DNA of 64,000 nucleotides from Trachythela sp. YZ-2020 (lineage: Eukaryota; Cnidaria; Anthozoa; Malacalcyonacea; Clavulariidae): positions 3,326,501 to 3,390,500 of the forward strand of contig JADLSH010000395.1 in the NCBI GenBank assembly GCA_016169945.1, written 5' to 3'. Both the position numbers and the translations under genes were made by a program. The stretch's first letter is position 1. Every line of letters starts with the position of its first letter. This document shows, piece by piece, positions 22,822-33,369 of the stretch. The notes beneath the pieces are model-generated. The model saw only the letters and a list, made by a program, of their open reading frames with translations, had not been told where the DNA came from and made no database searches.

Positions 22822-23043
22822 TACACAGCCAGAAACGCACAAGTTGCAGCAAGTCTGCACGCAGACCTGATTCATCAACTTGCAGCAAGTCTGCAAATAT
22901 CAAGTTGCATCAAGTCTGATTTATACAGGCCTGACTTGACTTGAGTGAGGAAATCATCAGGCCTGATTCAACTTGTTGACAAGTTGAATCAGGCCGGTAA
23001 AACCCACAACTTGCATCAGACCTGTGGCGTTTCTGGCTGTGTA
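22822..23043. mobile_element. Short TIR element related to the array-bearing family
   Basis: A 222-bp unit from TACACAGCCAGAAACGC to GCGTTTCTGGCTGTGTA with an internal CAACTTGTTGACAAGTTG palindrome. Its right 80 bp match the right end of the element at 44009-45031. It is either an independent MITE or the right end of a larger non-autonomous copy starting at 21890. Confidence 0.7.
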
Positions 23044-23114
23044 CACATCGATCGATGTTCACTATATAAAATGTGGAACTTCTGTGAGTATACTTCTGTG
23101 TGGAACTTCTGTGA

Positions 23115-26100
23115 TTATATATCTTCACATGGTTCTAACAAATCAAAGGCATCGTTCCCTAAATAAAAGGGATTTAAAAGATACCTATTGTTTGTATAGT
23201 TGTGAACAAATACAAGTGTATTGTGTTCGACACCTTCTCGTTCCTCCATGAACGTGTGGCTTCCATCTTCAAATTGGCAGTGACCATCAAAACAATCATG
23301 GACTATATGAACTTTATGGCAAACTTGTGCTGATGGGATGATTTTCTTCATGGTTGTCTTTTGCAGTAATTTGGAGTTAAAACGACCACGATGAACTGCA
23401 ACATTATCCTCAAGCTGCTCAAGGAAGGCATATGTCTTGATTTGAACCCAATTGATCTCAGCTGTTCCGGTTGGGTTAAGCAATTTTATTGCACCATCAA
23501 ACTCACCCAAGTATTCCTGAAAAGGTTTCATCAGATAAAAACAAAATTCAAAAATTGGGAAATCTGGGAAAAGATTGCTCCTGGCTATCTTTGAACAATT
23601 ACATGGTTTTTTGTTTAGGTTTGTTTTCAATTATTTTTTACCTGCCCATCTTGGTTTCTATAAGCAATAGTTTCCCCCATCTTCACCAATTCTTTTTGGC
23701 TTGATATACAACCCTTAAATTTATTAAAAACTTTTCAGGATCTGAGCCAACCATGGTCTCAACAAAACTCTGTTTATATGTATATATATATATATATATT
23801 TCTAAAATTCATTAATAATTCATAAGCAAAATACAATGGAAATCAACATGATGACATCAACACATATAGACATGTGCATAGTATATATATAAAATGTAAT
23901 ATATACAAACTGTGCAAGAGGTCTTTATCAGATTTATAAACCCGAGGTGAAGCCAAGTGAGTTAAAGACGTCATGCACAGTTTGTATATGTCTTCAAAAA
24001 TTCATTAATAATTCCTCTTACGCCAATTGGAATTTTGAGAATTGATGTTATCTATGCTCTAAAAATTAAAGGAGAAATTTTGAGCGAGTCTATATCAGAT
24101 ATACGGGTCATGAATTTCCTTTGTATTTTACTTGTTCAATACTGCCTGTATGATACTTGTTCAATACTGCACTTTTCAATTTTTTTTAGGGAAGGCATTA
24201 CTAATTTCCAATATCCTACAGCACTCTTACTTTCCCTCACAAATGGCTTGCTTACCCTAAAATAATTGCAGCTGCTTGACCTTGATACCTCACTCATGTC
24301 ATTTCCCATGGCTGTTGCTTCAAAAAAGGCACCAACATGAAACTTTTGCAGGTGACCCTTATTATACTGCCCCTAGTTGTTAAAAGTTGAGACATTAGAG
24401 ATGTAATATTAGTTCAAAATAATAATGTTAGATAGCACCATTATAGTTGACTGGATCCAAATATACACACAAACCCTTAATGTTATTGTATTAACATAAT
24501 ACTTACAATTCTAAGAGCACCTGGCTGATAAATTTCTTTTTCAGACTGGTTCCTCAGATTGTCTTGATACATAAACTTGACCAGTTTCTCATTCTTTGCA
24601 AGACATTTTAATCTGGGTGATGCACATTTCCTAAACAGTCAAATTGAAAGTGAGTGATAGATATCATGATCTTAAAGCATGTTTAGTAAAATGGTTAACT
24701 TAATTACAAGATGATTGCCCTATTGAGAACGTAGTAAGGAAAGTCATGAACAGTTGACTGCCTGTAACATTATTACCAGATGGCTTACCCATGATCTTCT
24801 CCCCAAAAGCCGCCATTAATGACATATTTGAGGGTCTGATGTTTTGCATACATCCTGCCAATGTCTCTACTACATGCCCGTCTATTAGAAAAGATGTTCA
24901 TCTGCCTTATAACTGAATTGAATGATTCGAATCTTACATTTACATGATTCGAAATTACATTTTCAAAAACATGACAAAATTATTGCATTATCATGTTCTT
25001 TCATTTTTACTGTATGAATATCTGATACTACACATCTGGGCACTTTGAAGAATTTTACAAAAATGCTACTGGTAGTCTCATTTTTATCCTTTTCATTTAT
25101 GAACAATATCTGACCTTTCAGTGTTAAAGCCAACCGCCGGACCAAAATCGGACATATCATCCAGTAAGTGCAATAGAGTATGCAGTTTTGGCTTTCTCAT
25201 CATTTCTGGGTGTACATTTTCCAGACTCTCCAAGAATTTGGTAGTTGTTGCCATGATCTTCTCATAGTTACGAGTGTCATAGAAGGAGGAGTATGCAATA
25301 GCAAATACCTGACAGGTAAACAATAGATATCTAATACAAATGTTACCATATCATATCTTTTTCATTACACACAAACTACTAAACAAAGATATTAGTGTCA
25401 ATAATGTATTACCAAATTTTAATCTAACAAAATTGTTATACCTCACTGAGATTACTCCACACTTCCAGTTCCTCTTCTGTGATAATGTTCATCAGAATGA
25501 AAACAGCAACTTGAGCCCATAATTTATAGTCACGGCCAACGTAAGATCCATGCATCGATGTAATGCTACTGACTATCTTTGCTGGAAATACAGAGAAGTC
25601 AAAAACATCTACTTTGGCTTTTATTTTCTTTTTGTCAGCTGGTGAAAGACTTTTCATGGTCTTGGCCAAGAGGTATTTTACTGCACCAAGTAGTATGGTA
25701 TGAAGTATTTCCACTGGTGTCTGCCTAAGTTGTTAACAAAGATAACAAACATTAATTCAAAAGGTGCACAAGTGTTCAACAAAAGTATGTGTCACTCAGC
25801 ATCCTATAAGCCAGACAAGGTCCAATATGGCCCGTGTACGTACTGAATTGCATTAAATGTTTTGAGATCATCAAATTGTCCTCCTCGTTCTGTCACGCCT
25901 GATTCTCTGCGTATCAGTGTTTGTTGTCTGTTTGATCTGAAGATGATACAAAAATAGTCTTTTGTTTTGTGGAAAGTACAATCATTATAATTATTGAGTA
26001 AACCATTGGGTGTGACCTGTAATTAACAGACGCGATTTAGGGCTTATCAACCTATTTCACCTTGCGTTTTGTATACGAGAAACTATGTTTCTTGTTGCTT

Positions 26101-26809
26101 CCTCTGTTCGTATGTCCCCTAGTTCTGTAGCATTTTCTTTTGTTGCCTAAATTTAAGTAATTCAATTATATGGTATTACTTGAGCATAGTGCACAATTCA
26201 GTGAAAAATTTGTCAAAACTTACATCACATGTTCTACAGAAATGGAGTGCTGAACATCCCAGATGATGAGTAAACTCTGAGGCCCTTGGGTTATCGCACG
26301 CAACGCAGAGAATTGGACACTGAACAAACAGTTCTTTTTGGGTAAGTGCATCATACATAACAATGCCATCTTCAAGTTCTGTAGGAAATTCATATAGAGG
26401 TTTATAGCGTACTGTAATATGGAGAGAAGAACATACATTGACATGTTGTTATCTGAATTGATTTTGGCACAACGTTTTCCCTTGACACTAAAACTGCACA
26501 TACTTGCTAAGTCTGTGGCAATAACTTTTCCCATTGTTACTGAATCCACTAAATTAGAAGCACAAATGAAATTTATGTTACTAAATTTGGTGACTTCTTT
26601 TCTTGACAGGCCTGCAAGGAAGAAAGAATATGATTCCAGTCGGTTCCACTTTTTGGATCTATTTCCACTTGTCTCATCCGAGAATATAACAATTGGAAGC
26701 GTAAGCGTCTCTTTGCCACCAGCCAAAAGTTTTGTCGGGTGAGGAGATTGATGTATGGCTTTCTCCTAAAATTAGAACAAAAGAGCATGTTATAATAATA
26801 TCCTATCAC
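23115..26809 (-). CDS. Plavaka-like CMC transposase, fragmented or multi-exon
   Basis: Collinear minus-strand blocks match the transposase family of CMC/Plavaka transposons. From the 5' side: LPIVIFSDETSGNRSKKWN and an adjoining AGLSRKEV block (26720-26600); NPRASEFTHHLGCSALHFC, a Cys/His block (26330-26215); LHTILLGAVKYLL and HGSYVGRDYKLWAQVAVFIL (25714-25440); KPKLHTLLHLLDDMSDFGP (25210-25100); and a C-terminal block around 23400-23115. Blocks are separated by stretches that look like introns. I see no stop inside the recognisable blocks, so the gene may be close to intact, but I could not assign every splice site. The predicted role is cut-and-paste transposition of the surrounding element. 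Confidence 0.75.
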
Positions 26810-26837
26810 TGAGATGAGTATAGAAATGGATATACTC

Positions 26838-26946
26838 AGGGCTCAAAATAACGGCCTGTCAACGGTCAATGACAGGCCAAAAATCCCAGTTTTTAACCTC
26901 GCCGGTCATTTTGACCGGAGACCTATCGGTCGTTATTTTGAGCCCT
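26838..26946. mobile_element. 109-bp palindromic MITE
   Basis: Starts AGGGCTCAAAATAACGGCC, ends CGTTATTTTGAGCCCT, and contains a second internal hairpin, CCGGTCATTTTGACCGG. It lies directly inside the right array of the CMC region. Confidence 0.75.
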
Positions 26947-26980
26947 GATACTGTACTGTATAATAGACCTCCTGGGTCTT

Positions 26981-27529
26981 GCATCAAGTCCGCAGTTCGC
27001 AACTTGCATCAAGTCCGCAGTTCGCAACTTGCATCAAGTCCGCAGTTCGCAACTTGCATCAAATCCGCAGTTCGCAACTTGCATCAAGTCCGCAGTTCGC
27101 AACTTGCATCAAATCCGCAGTTCGCAACTTGCATCAAATCCGCAGTTCGCAACTTGCAGCAAGTCCGCAGTTCGCAACTTGCAGCAAATCCACAGTTCGC
27201 AACTTGCAGCAAGTCCGCGGTTCGCAACTTGCATCAAGTCCGCAGTTCGCAACTTGCAGCAAGGCCGCAGTTCGCAACTTGCATCAAGTCCGCCGTTCGC
27301 AACTTGCATCAAGTCCGCAGTTCGCAATTTGCATCAAGTCCGCAGTTCGCAACTTGCATCAAGTCTGCGGTCGACAACTTGCAGCAAGTCTGTGGACAAC
27401 TTGCAACAGACTTGATAATATCAAGCCGGAGCAAGCGATGCGAACGCATCCTGATATCGGCTTGATGATAACAAGTTGCATCAGGCCTGCGTGCAGACTT
27501 GCTGCAACTTGTGCGTTTCTGGCTGTGTA
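26981..27529. repeat. 25-bp tandem array, right inverted copy
   Basis: About 16 units, the reverse complement of 21890-22463, including the same single-base variants in the same order. It ends in GCGTTTCTGGCTGTGTA. Confidence 0.95.
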
Positions 27530-27596
27530 GGCCTACTAACTTCCAGACGAAGGGCCTTTGCTCGAAACGTCAAAGTTTTCTTACATTTTCAGGTCT

Positions 27597-28416
27597 CATT
27601 TACACAGAAGCTTTATTTAAAACCAGTTCACCGATTTGTCTTCACAACTTGCATCAAGTTTGCAAATGATACTTTGCAGCAAGTGTAATTTTCACAACTT
27701 AATTGCATCGGCATTGATGCGTTCATCAGACTTGCTGCAAGTTGTTCTATCAGACTTGTCAAAACTCGAAATCCACAGACTTGCTGCAAGTTGTCTCAAC
27801 AACTTGCATCAAGTTTGCAAATGATACTTTGCAGCAAGTGTGATTTTCACAACTTGCATCGGCATTGATACGTTCATCAGGCTTGCTGCAAGTTGTTTTA
27901 TCAGACTTGTCAAAATTTGATATCCACATACTTGTTGCAAATTGTTTGAACAACTTGCAGCAAGCCTGCGGATAACAACTTGCAGCAAGTGTGATTTTCA
28001 CAACTTGCATCGGCATTGATACGTTCATCAGGCTTGCTGCAAGTTGTTTTATCAGACTTGTCAAAATTTGATATCCACATACTTGTTGCAAATTGTTTGA
28101 ACAACTTGCAGCAAGCCTGCGGATAACAACTTGCAGCAAGCCTGATTTTCTCAACTTGCGTCAGCATTGATGCGTTCAACAGACTTGCTGCAAGTTGTTC
28201 TATCAGGCTTGTCAAGACTTGTTATCAACAGGCTTGCTGCAAGTTGTTTCATCAACTTGCAGCAAGTCTGCAAATGACAAGTTGCAACAAGCGTCATTTC
28301 AACAGACTTGATGCAAGTTGATGACTTCAACAAGCCTGCTGCAACTTGTTAACAACTTGCAGCAGGCCGGTAAAATCCGCAACTTGCATCACGTCTGTGG
28401 AGTTTCTGGCTGTGTA
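27597..28416. repeat. Second, diverged array ending in the same TIR
   Basis: Irregular CAACTTGCAGCAAG and CTTGCTGCAAGTTG motifs, including a tandem duplication of about 153 bp (27835-27987 versus 27988-28140), terminate in AGTTTCTGGCTGTGTA. It looks like the right end of a related element whose left end is missing. A half copy of the family A MITE (about 27539-27596) separates it from the first array. Confidence 0.8.
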
Positions 28417-28957
28417 CGGCCCTACGCCATCAAACGTGATTGATTTCACAACGGCCAAAGTTCAAAATAAGTTACGAAAATAGAAAAAAAACTTGAAAAG
28501 CTGTTAAAACCTGCACGATAGCTTATTTTATCCCATACTTTTATGGCTTTCATAAACTTTTTGCACAAACTAGCTTATACGCCTTATACGACTGACAAAA
28601 AACAAAATATTTTCGCTGTTTGAACAAAAACACTGAGAAAACTAACTTACTTCAGTCACTCAGTGACAAAGATATGTTTTCCTCCTAGTTTTCCTTCTGT
28701 AATCTTTTTTAGCCAGTTACAAAGTAGAAACTACTTCGATTTGCAAAAAAATAGAGTTTACGTACGGACCGCGCAGTAAATAAGTTGTGGGGGACTGAAA
28801 CTGACGTACGGACCGCGTGAAATTGACTTTTGAGGGACTGAAACTGACGTACGGACCGCGTAAAAGGACTGGGATTTAGGCTTCACTTTTTTCCGCCTGA
28901 ATGATTGAATGTTATCGTTCCAGATATTAGAAATTTATGGAGTTCACTGATATTACA

Positions 28958-30351
28958 CCACCAAGTACCCTGAAAAAAATGGCGGCGATCGATTGCGAAA
29001 TATGTTGATTTCTTGAATTTTCGAAGAAGAAATACTCGAAAACTGCAGGTTTTTAGAAGTGCAAACAAGCGGATTTGGACTTTGTATGATTAATCCTAAT
29101 TATTTATCTTGTTGCTGCGGAGCGAGCGAGCCTGAAGCGAGCGAGCGTAGCAGCAGCCTAATATGTGCAGAGAGGGGGTTTTGAAGTAAATTTTATTTAG
29201 CGCATGGAATTGTGGTCGTGCGCGCTTGCTATGCGCAGAACACAAATTTTAAACTCGCTCTGTCGCTCAGTTCCTGTGCTTTTCGATTTTGACGGACGGA
29301 GTCTTCTAAAGCTTTTTCAAGTCTATTTTGACCATTCAAGGTAGGATATTTTGTCTTTTGTTTATATGTTACATTTACATTTGTTTACTCCTTTTTGGAA
29401 AGTTGGCAATCTCAATTTATATATCTATGATCGCTAATGTGCTATCGACTTTGCTTGAGCTGTTAGTGCTGTAAAGCATGGAAGTCTTACATAGAGATGT
29501 CTTTAAAAGGTTTTTCTATCCATTCGCGTTTGCTTTCTCTTGCTGATTTCCATATTTTGCATCAAGTGATGTTTTTGCATCAAGCGTGTATGCCGCTTGA
29601 CGATTGTGACTCCGTGTGAACTTGACACAAAGTCACAGATATGCAATTGATCGTCTAAATTTTAATTGCCTGACTGAATCATTCTGTTTGACCTATTAAA
29701 TAGGCTACTGTAGGCATATATTAAATATGGACTTAACATTTTTGTCTAGCCGCGGGCCTTCACATATTATTGTCAGAACAGACAGGGTCTCAGTTGTGCG
29801 CGCACTAAGACAAATATTCGAATGGCAATGAGTTGAAATGAGTTGTGCTTTACATATAGGTGACTCGCATTTCCAAATGCAAAATTATTTTGCGCACATG
29901 TATATATTTTTAACGCTTTTATACACTACAAAAATATGCAAATTTCCTTGCGTGGCAGCGTCCAATTACTCATCGCAGTAAACATGGGTTTCATGTGGGA
30001 ATTCCATGTGGTAGAACAATACATGGAAAATATTGATATTTCTAAATAGACTTTACAATATTTGATATCTTTCATGTTTCGTGATATATTTAGCTTGTCT
30101 CATCCTGCAAACTATGCTAGGGTATGCATCTACTGACAGCGCGCAAGCCACTGGGTCAATGCCAATAATTACCGTCTACTGAATATAATTTGTGTTGCAT
30201 ATTTGTTTGCATGTTTGTTTCAAGAAGCTAAAGAATAATAACAGTCCCGCAGCATTCCCTACCTTGCAGGTACCCTAGTTTTAAAGTAGTGCCCGAATCC
30301 GGGCAACGAATTTCATTTTCTAAGCGACTTTTCGTGCCACAGAATACGGCC
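28958..30351. repeat. Dispersed repeat C, copy 2, split by an insertion
   Basis: 28958-29112 and 30289-30351 are together the reverse complement of 19850-20065. About 1.18 kb (29113-30288) interrupts it at CTTGTT/TTAAAG. The insert begins GCTGCGGAGCGAGCGAGC and has no ORF. Its ends do not form clear inverted repeats. Confidence 0.8.
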
Positions 30352-32570
30352 TATTTCTCCAAATAACCTATTGTGAGCAAAATATTCACCTGGGTCACAG
30401 AATACTACACTGGGTGTTCAATTTTATAATTCTAATGGTCTAATACCCAGGTCTAATGTTTGTCAAGAACATTTGGTTTGACTGGTATTTAATAATAATC
30501 TGGATAGACAATCATGTTCAAGTTCAACTAGCCTCACGTTGATTGGCTAAGCGAATTGAAACCTTCAAATGTTTATTTGTTCAATGTTTTTGTCAGGGCG
30601 TAAGCGCCCTGGTTTTTGTATCTGCGAATGCAGATATATTGCTGTCGTGCGAGCGAGGTAAGAGTGTGTTAGCTTGTAGCCATTCAGCGGCGAGCTTATA
30701 TCAGCCAATTAGTGATTAGCTTACATCTCGTTTGACCAATCAGTGACCGCTAGCTTAAAATGACGTAACTATATTGTTACTCTTTGATCTCGATTTATAA
30801 CTGGATTGATGTTGATTATTTAAAGATGGCGGACTACTGAAGGGCGAGAGTTGTAAACATGAGTAAAATTATAAATTTGACGGTGAAAATTATCCATCAA
30901 ACCAACGATAGTTTTAATTTTCTGTATTGTTTTGAACATGGCAAGAGTCGAGGGAGTATTTTTAGGGAGTATTGGAAGTGGTTGATAGCATTTAAGCATT
31001 TTACGCAGTGGAAATGATTCGCCAATTTACACAAAGTATTTAATTTACTCAACTTGACCTGCTATATATCAATGTCATTTGAATCAGGAAACAAGGTAAG
31101 CCTTTTTAAATATTGTACGAATATCCTGCATTATTCGAGCTTCTATTTCGACAAAGTTCACTCATAAAAGTATTAAAATAATGTAATATTTGTTCTCAAC
31201 ACTATTTGGGTCAAAATCGTCAAATCGAATTGTCATTTCGATAGTCAACATCACCTTATACTTTTGATATTTGATTGGTATAAAGATATAAGCACAGCTT
31301 GGCATTTCTTTCCAATCGCAGACTGTGACTACAGGGACTAAATGGTATGTAATATTTATATCTGGTGTGTAAATAATAGTGGTGTTATATCCAACCTTTA
31401 TTCTCAAGTATAAAAGACTAAAATCTGAAGGTTTCAACAATTGTTTTAAACATTGCTCCCACTCTCCTCCGCGGAGGATTGCGAGTTTTAAAAAATATTT
31501 TGTTGTCTTACACTGAGTTTCGTGGAGCGTGGGGGGAGCGTGCGTTCTTGAGCATTTTTTGTGGTCTCAGACAACGTTTTTAGATCTTTCCCCGCGGGCT
31601 CGCATTTCCAAATCCCCTATTTTCCATATGCTCCCCCCACGCTTCATAAAACCCTGTGTAAGATGACTAAATACTTTTTAAAGCTGGCAAGCCTTTGCTG
31701 AGGAGAGTGCATTGCTCCCATGGGCTATAGCCCCTCATCCCCTTTGTGCACAGTTTTTTAACGGTACACTCATTGAGTGACATTGACCTCATGCTTTGAC
31801 ATCATTATACAATTATGCAAATACGATGAGCAGATACACGTACGCTTTGCGGACCTATTTTTTTATCTGTAGATGTTCGTCCTTAGTTGCAAATGACGGT
31901 ACATTTGCGCATTTGATCATATACTACGATAATGATAAAGATCTCTATTAAAGTTCAGGAGGCTTTCTCAGGAAAAGTGATTTTCAGAAAGGTCCTGACA
32001 CAATAATTTACATTTACAATAAACATTAATATAAAACCCTAACCTACAGATACTAGATTAATATTACAGTAAAAATGCACTATTTAAAAAAGTTTGATTT
32101 AACCAATTATTTATATTTATACGAATATAGCTAGTTAATTTGTGCAATATAAATATTAAATATTATTATTATTACACACTCTGGTACACACGATGACACG
32201 AGCAGTGGGACACCAGTTCGTTCAACTGAACCTGCTAAGTACTAATCTGAAGAGCCGCGGCTTCAACGTACAAAATAGTTCATGCAGAATCAGGGCATTT
32301 TTTACTAATGTACTGGATGGGCCAAAGCCCCCATGTTGGCCCCCCCAGTAAGCTATTTTGGCCCCCCCAGTAAGCTATTTTGGCCCCCCCAGTGACGGTC
32401 CCTTTTGTCCAAAATATAAGCAAAAAAGGGAGGGAAAACTGAGTTTAGAGGAAAGTTATGGTATTCGCACAATTGTCCTGAAAGTGAAAGCTCTAAGAAC
32501 TGTCACGCTTTTCCTTCCATGCAAAATGCTATAATGCATTCACCGATATTTCAAAGATTAAGAGAGCAGA
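30352..32570. other. Intergenic, repeats only
   Basis: No gene supported. An imperfect inverted repeat spans about 31447-31716 (CTCCCACTCTCC ... GGAGAGTGC, with GAGCGTGGGGGGAGC and its complement inside). Three short GGCCCCCCCAGTAAGCTATT-like units lie at about 32338-32395. Confidence 0.5.
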
Positions 32571-32577
32571 ACAGAAG

Positions 32578-32770
32578 ATGGTATATGGTATTAGAGGGGC
32601 TAGTCCTGAATGGTTTAAATCTTATCTTAGTGATATAAAGCAAGTCTGTTCAGTCAATGGTAAGATGTCGTCTGCAAGAGAGATCAGATGCGGGGTATCG
32701 CAAGGCCCTATTCTTTTTCTCTTGTACATAAACGATCTACCGAATTGCTTAGAAACAACTAAAGCCACAC
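32578..32770 (+). pseudogene. LINE reverse transcriptase fragment
   Basis: A short piece of a non-LTR reverse transcriptase: WFKSYLSDIKQ, CGVSQGPILFLLYINDLPNC. It covers part of the palm before the catalytic ADD motif and is truncated on both sides. It differs from the LINE at 48-51 kb and so comes from another family. Confidence 0.8.
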
Positions 32771-32778
32771 TATTGATC

Positions 32779-32875
32779 ATAACGATGTTCAAGCTCAATT
32801 AACATCAATTTCCGGAGCGTTTGCGCTCAATCATCATCAATTTCCACAGCGCTTTTTCATAGGGGCTATCTGTAA
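32779..32875 (+). repeat. Segment shared with the RecQ-bearing TIR element
   Basis: This segment (around ATCAATTTCCGGAGCG and TTTCCACAGCGCTTTTTCAT) is the reverse complement, with few changes, of about 18515-18598 downstream of the RecQ-like fragment. On the plus strand it is open and reads SISGAFALNHHQFPQRFFIG. Confidence 0.7.
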
Positions 32876-33369
32876 AACAAGGAACGGGGAATCAAGGAAC
32901 GGAACGAGGAAAGCCTACCTTAGTCCTACCACTGGACTAAGACTGCTTCACGAATCTCTCGATTGGAGTCCAATGGACGGATCGGGCGAATCGATCCATT
33001 GGAGGAATCTTTGAAGCCTACCTTAGTCCTACCACTAAACTAAGGCTGATTCACGAATCTCTCCATTCGTGTCGAATGGACGAATCGATCCATTGGACAA
33101 ATCTTTGGAGCCTACTTGGCACTTTGAAACTTCTACCGTCATACTGAATGTATATATATTCATATATCCCTTCTCAGGTAAACTAAGATTATATTATTAG
33201 ACAATACATTACACTACTATTAATGGTATCATTGTTGTTATTAATTAGTCAAGAATCTATTCAAACCATTCTATTTGTTATACTTTATATTGAGCCAATA
33301 AAATTACTGTGATAGTGACCATCTTGTGGAATTTTTATCAATTGATCATCTTTATCTATGCATGGACAA

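Larger units (their letters stand above)
21890..27529 (-). mobile_element. Candidate CMC (Plavaka-like) DNA transposon with array-type inverted ends
   Basis: The region runs from TACACAGCCAGAAACGC (21890) to GCGTTTCTGGCTGTGTA (27529). Both ends carry near-identical inverted blocks of about 0.55 kb built from a 25-bp repeat (21890-22463 and 26981-27529), and a Plavaka-like transposase lies between them on the minus strand. The left block seems to hold exactly one more 25-bp unit (574 versus 549 bp). Against a single simple element: the left side to 23043 also looks like a complete small element of the kind at 44009-45031, with an extra left end at 22822. A nested or rearranged insertion is therefore possible. 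Confidence 0.6.
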
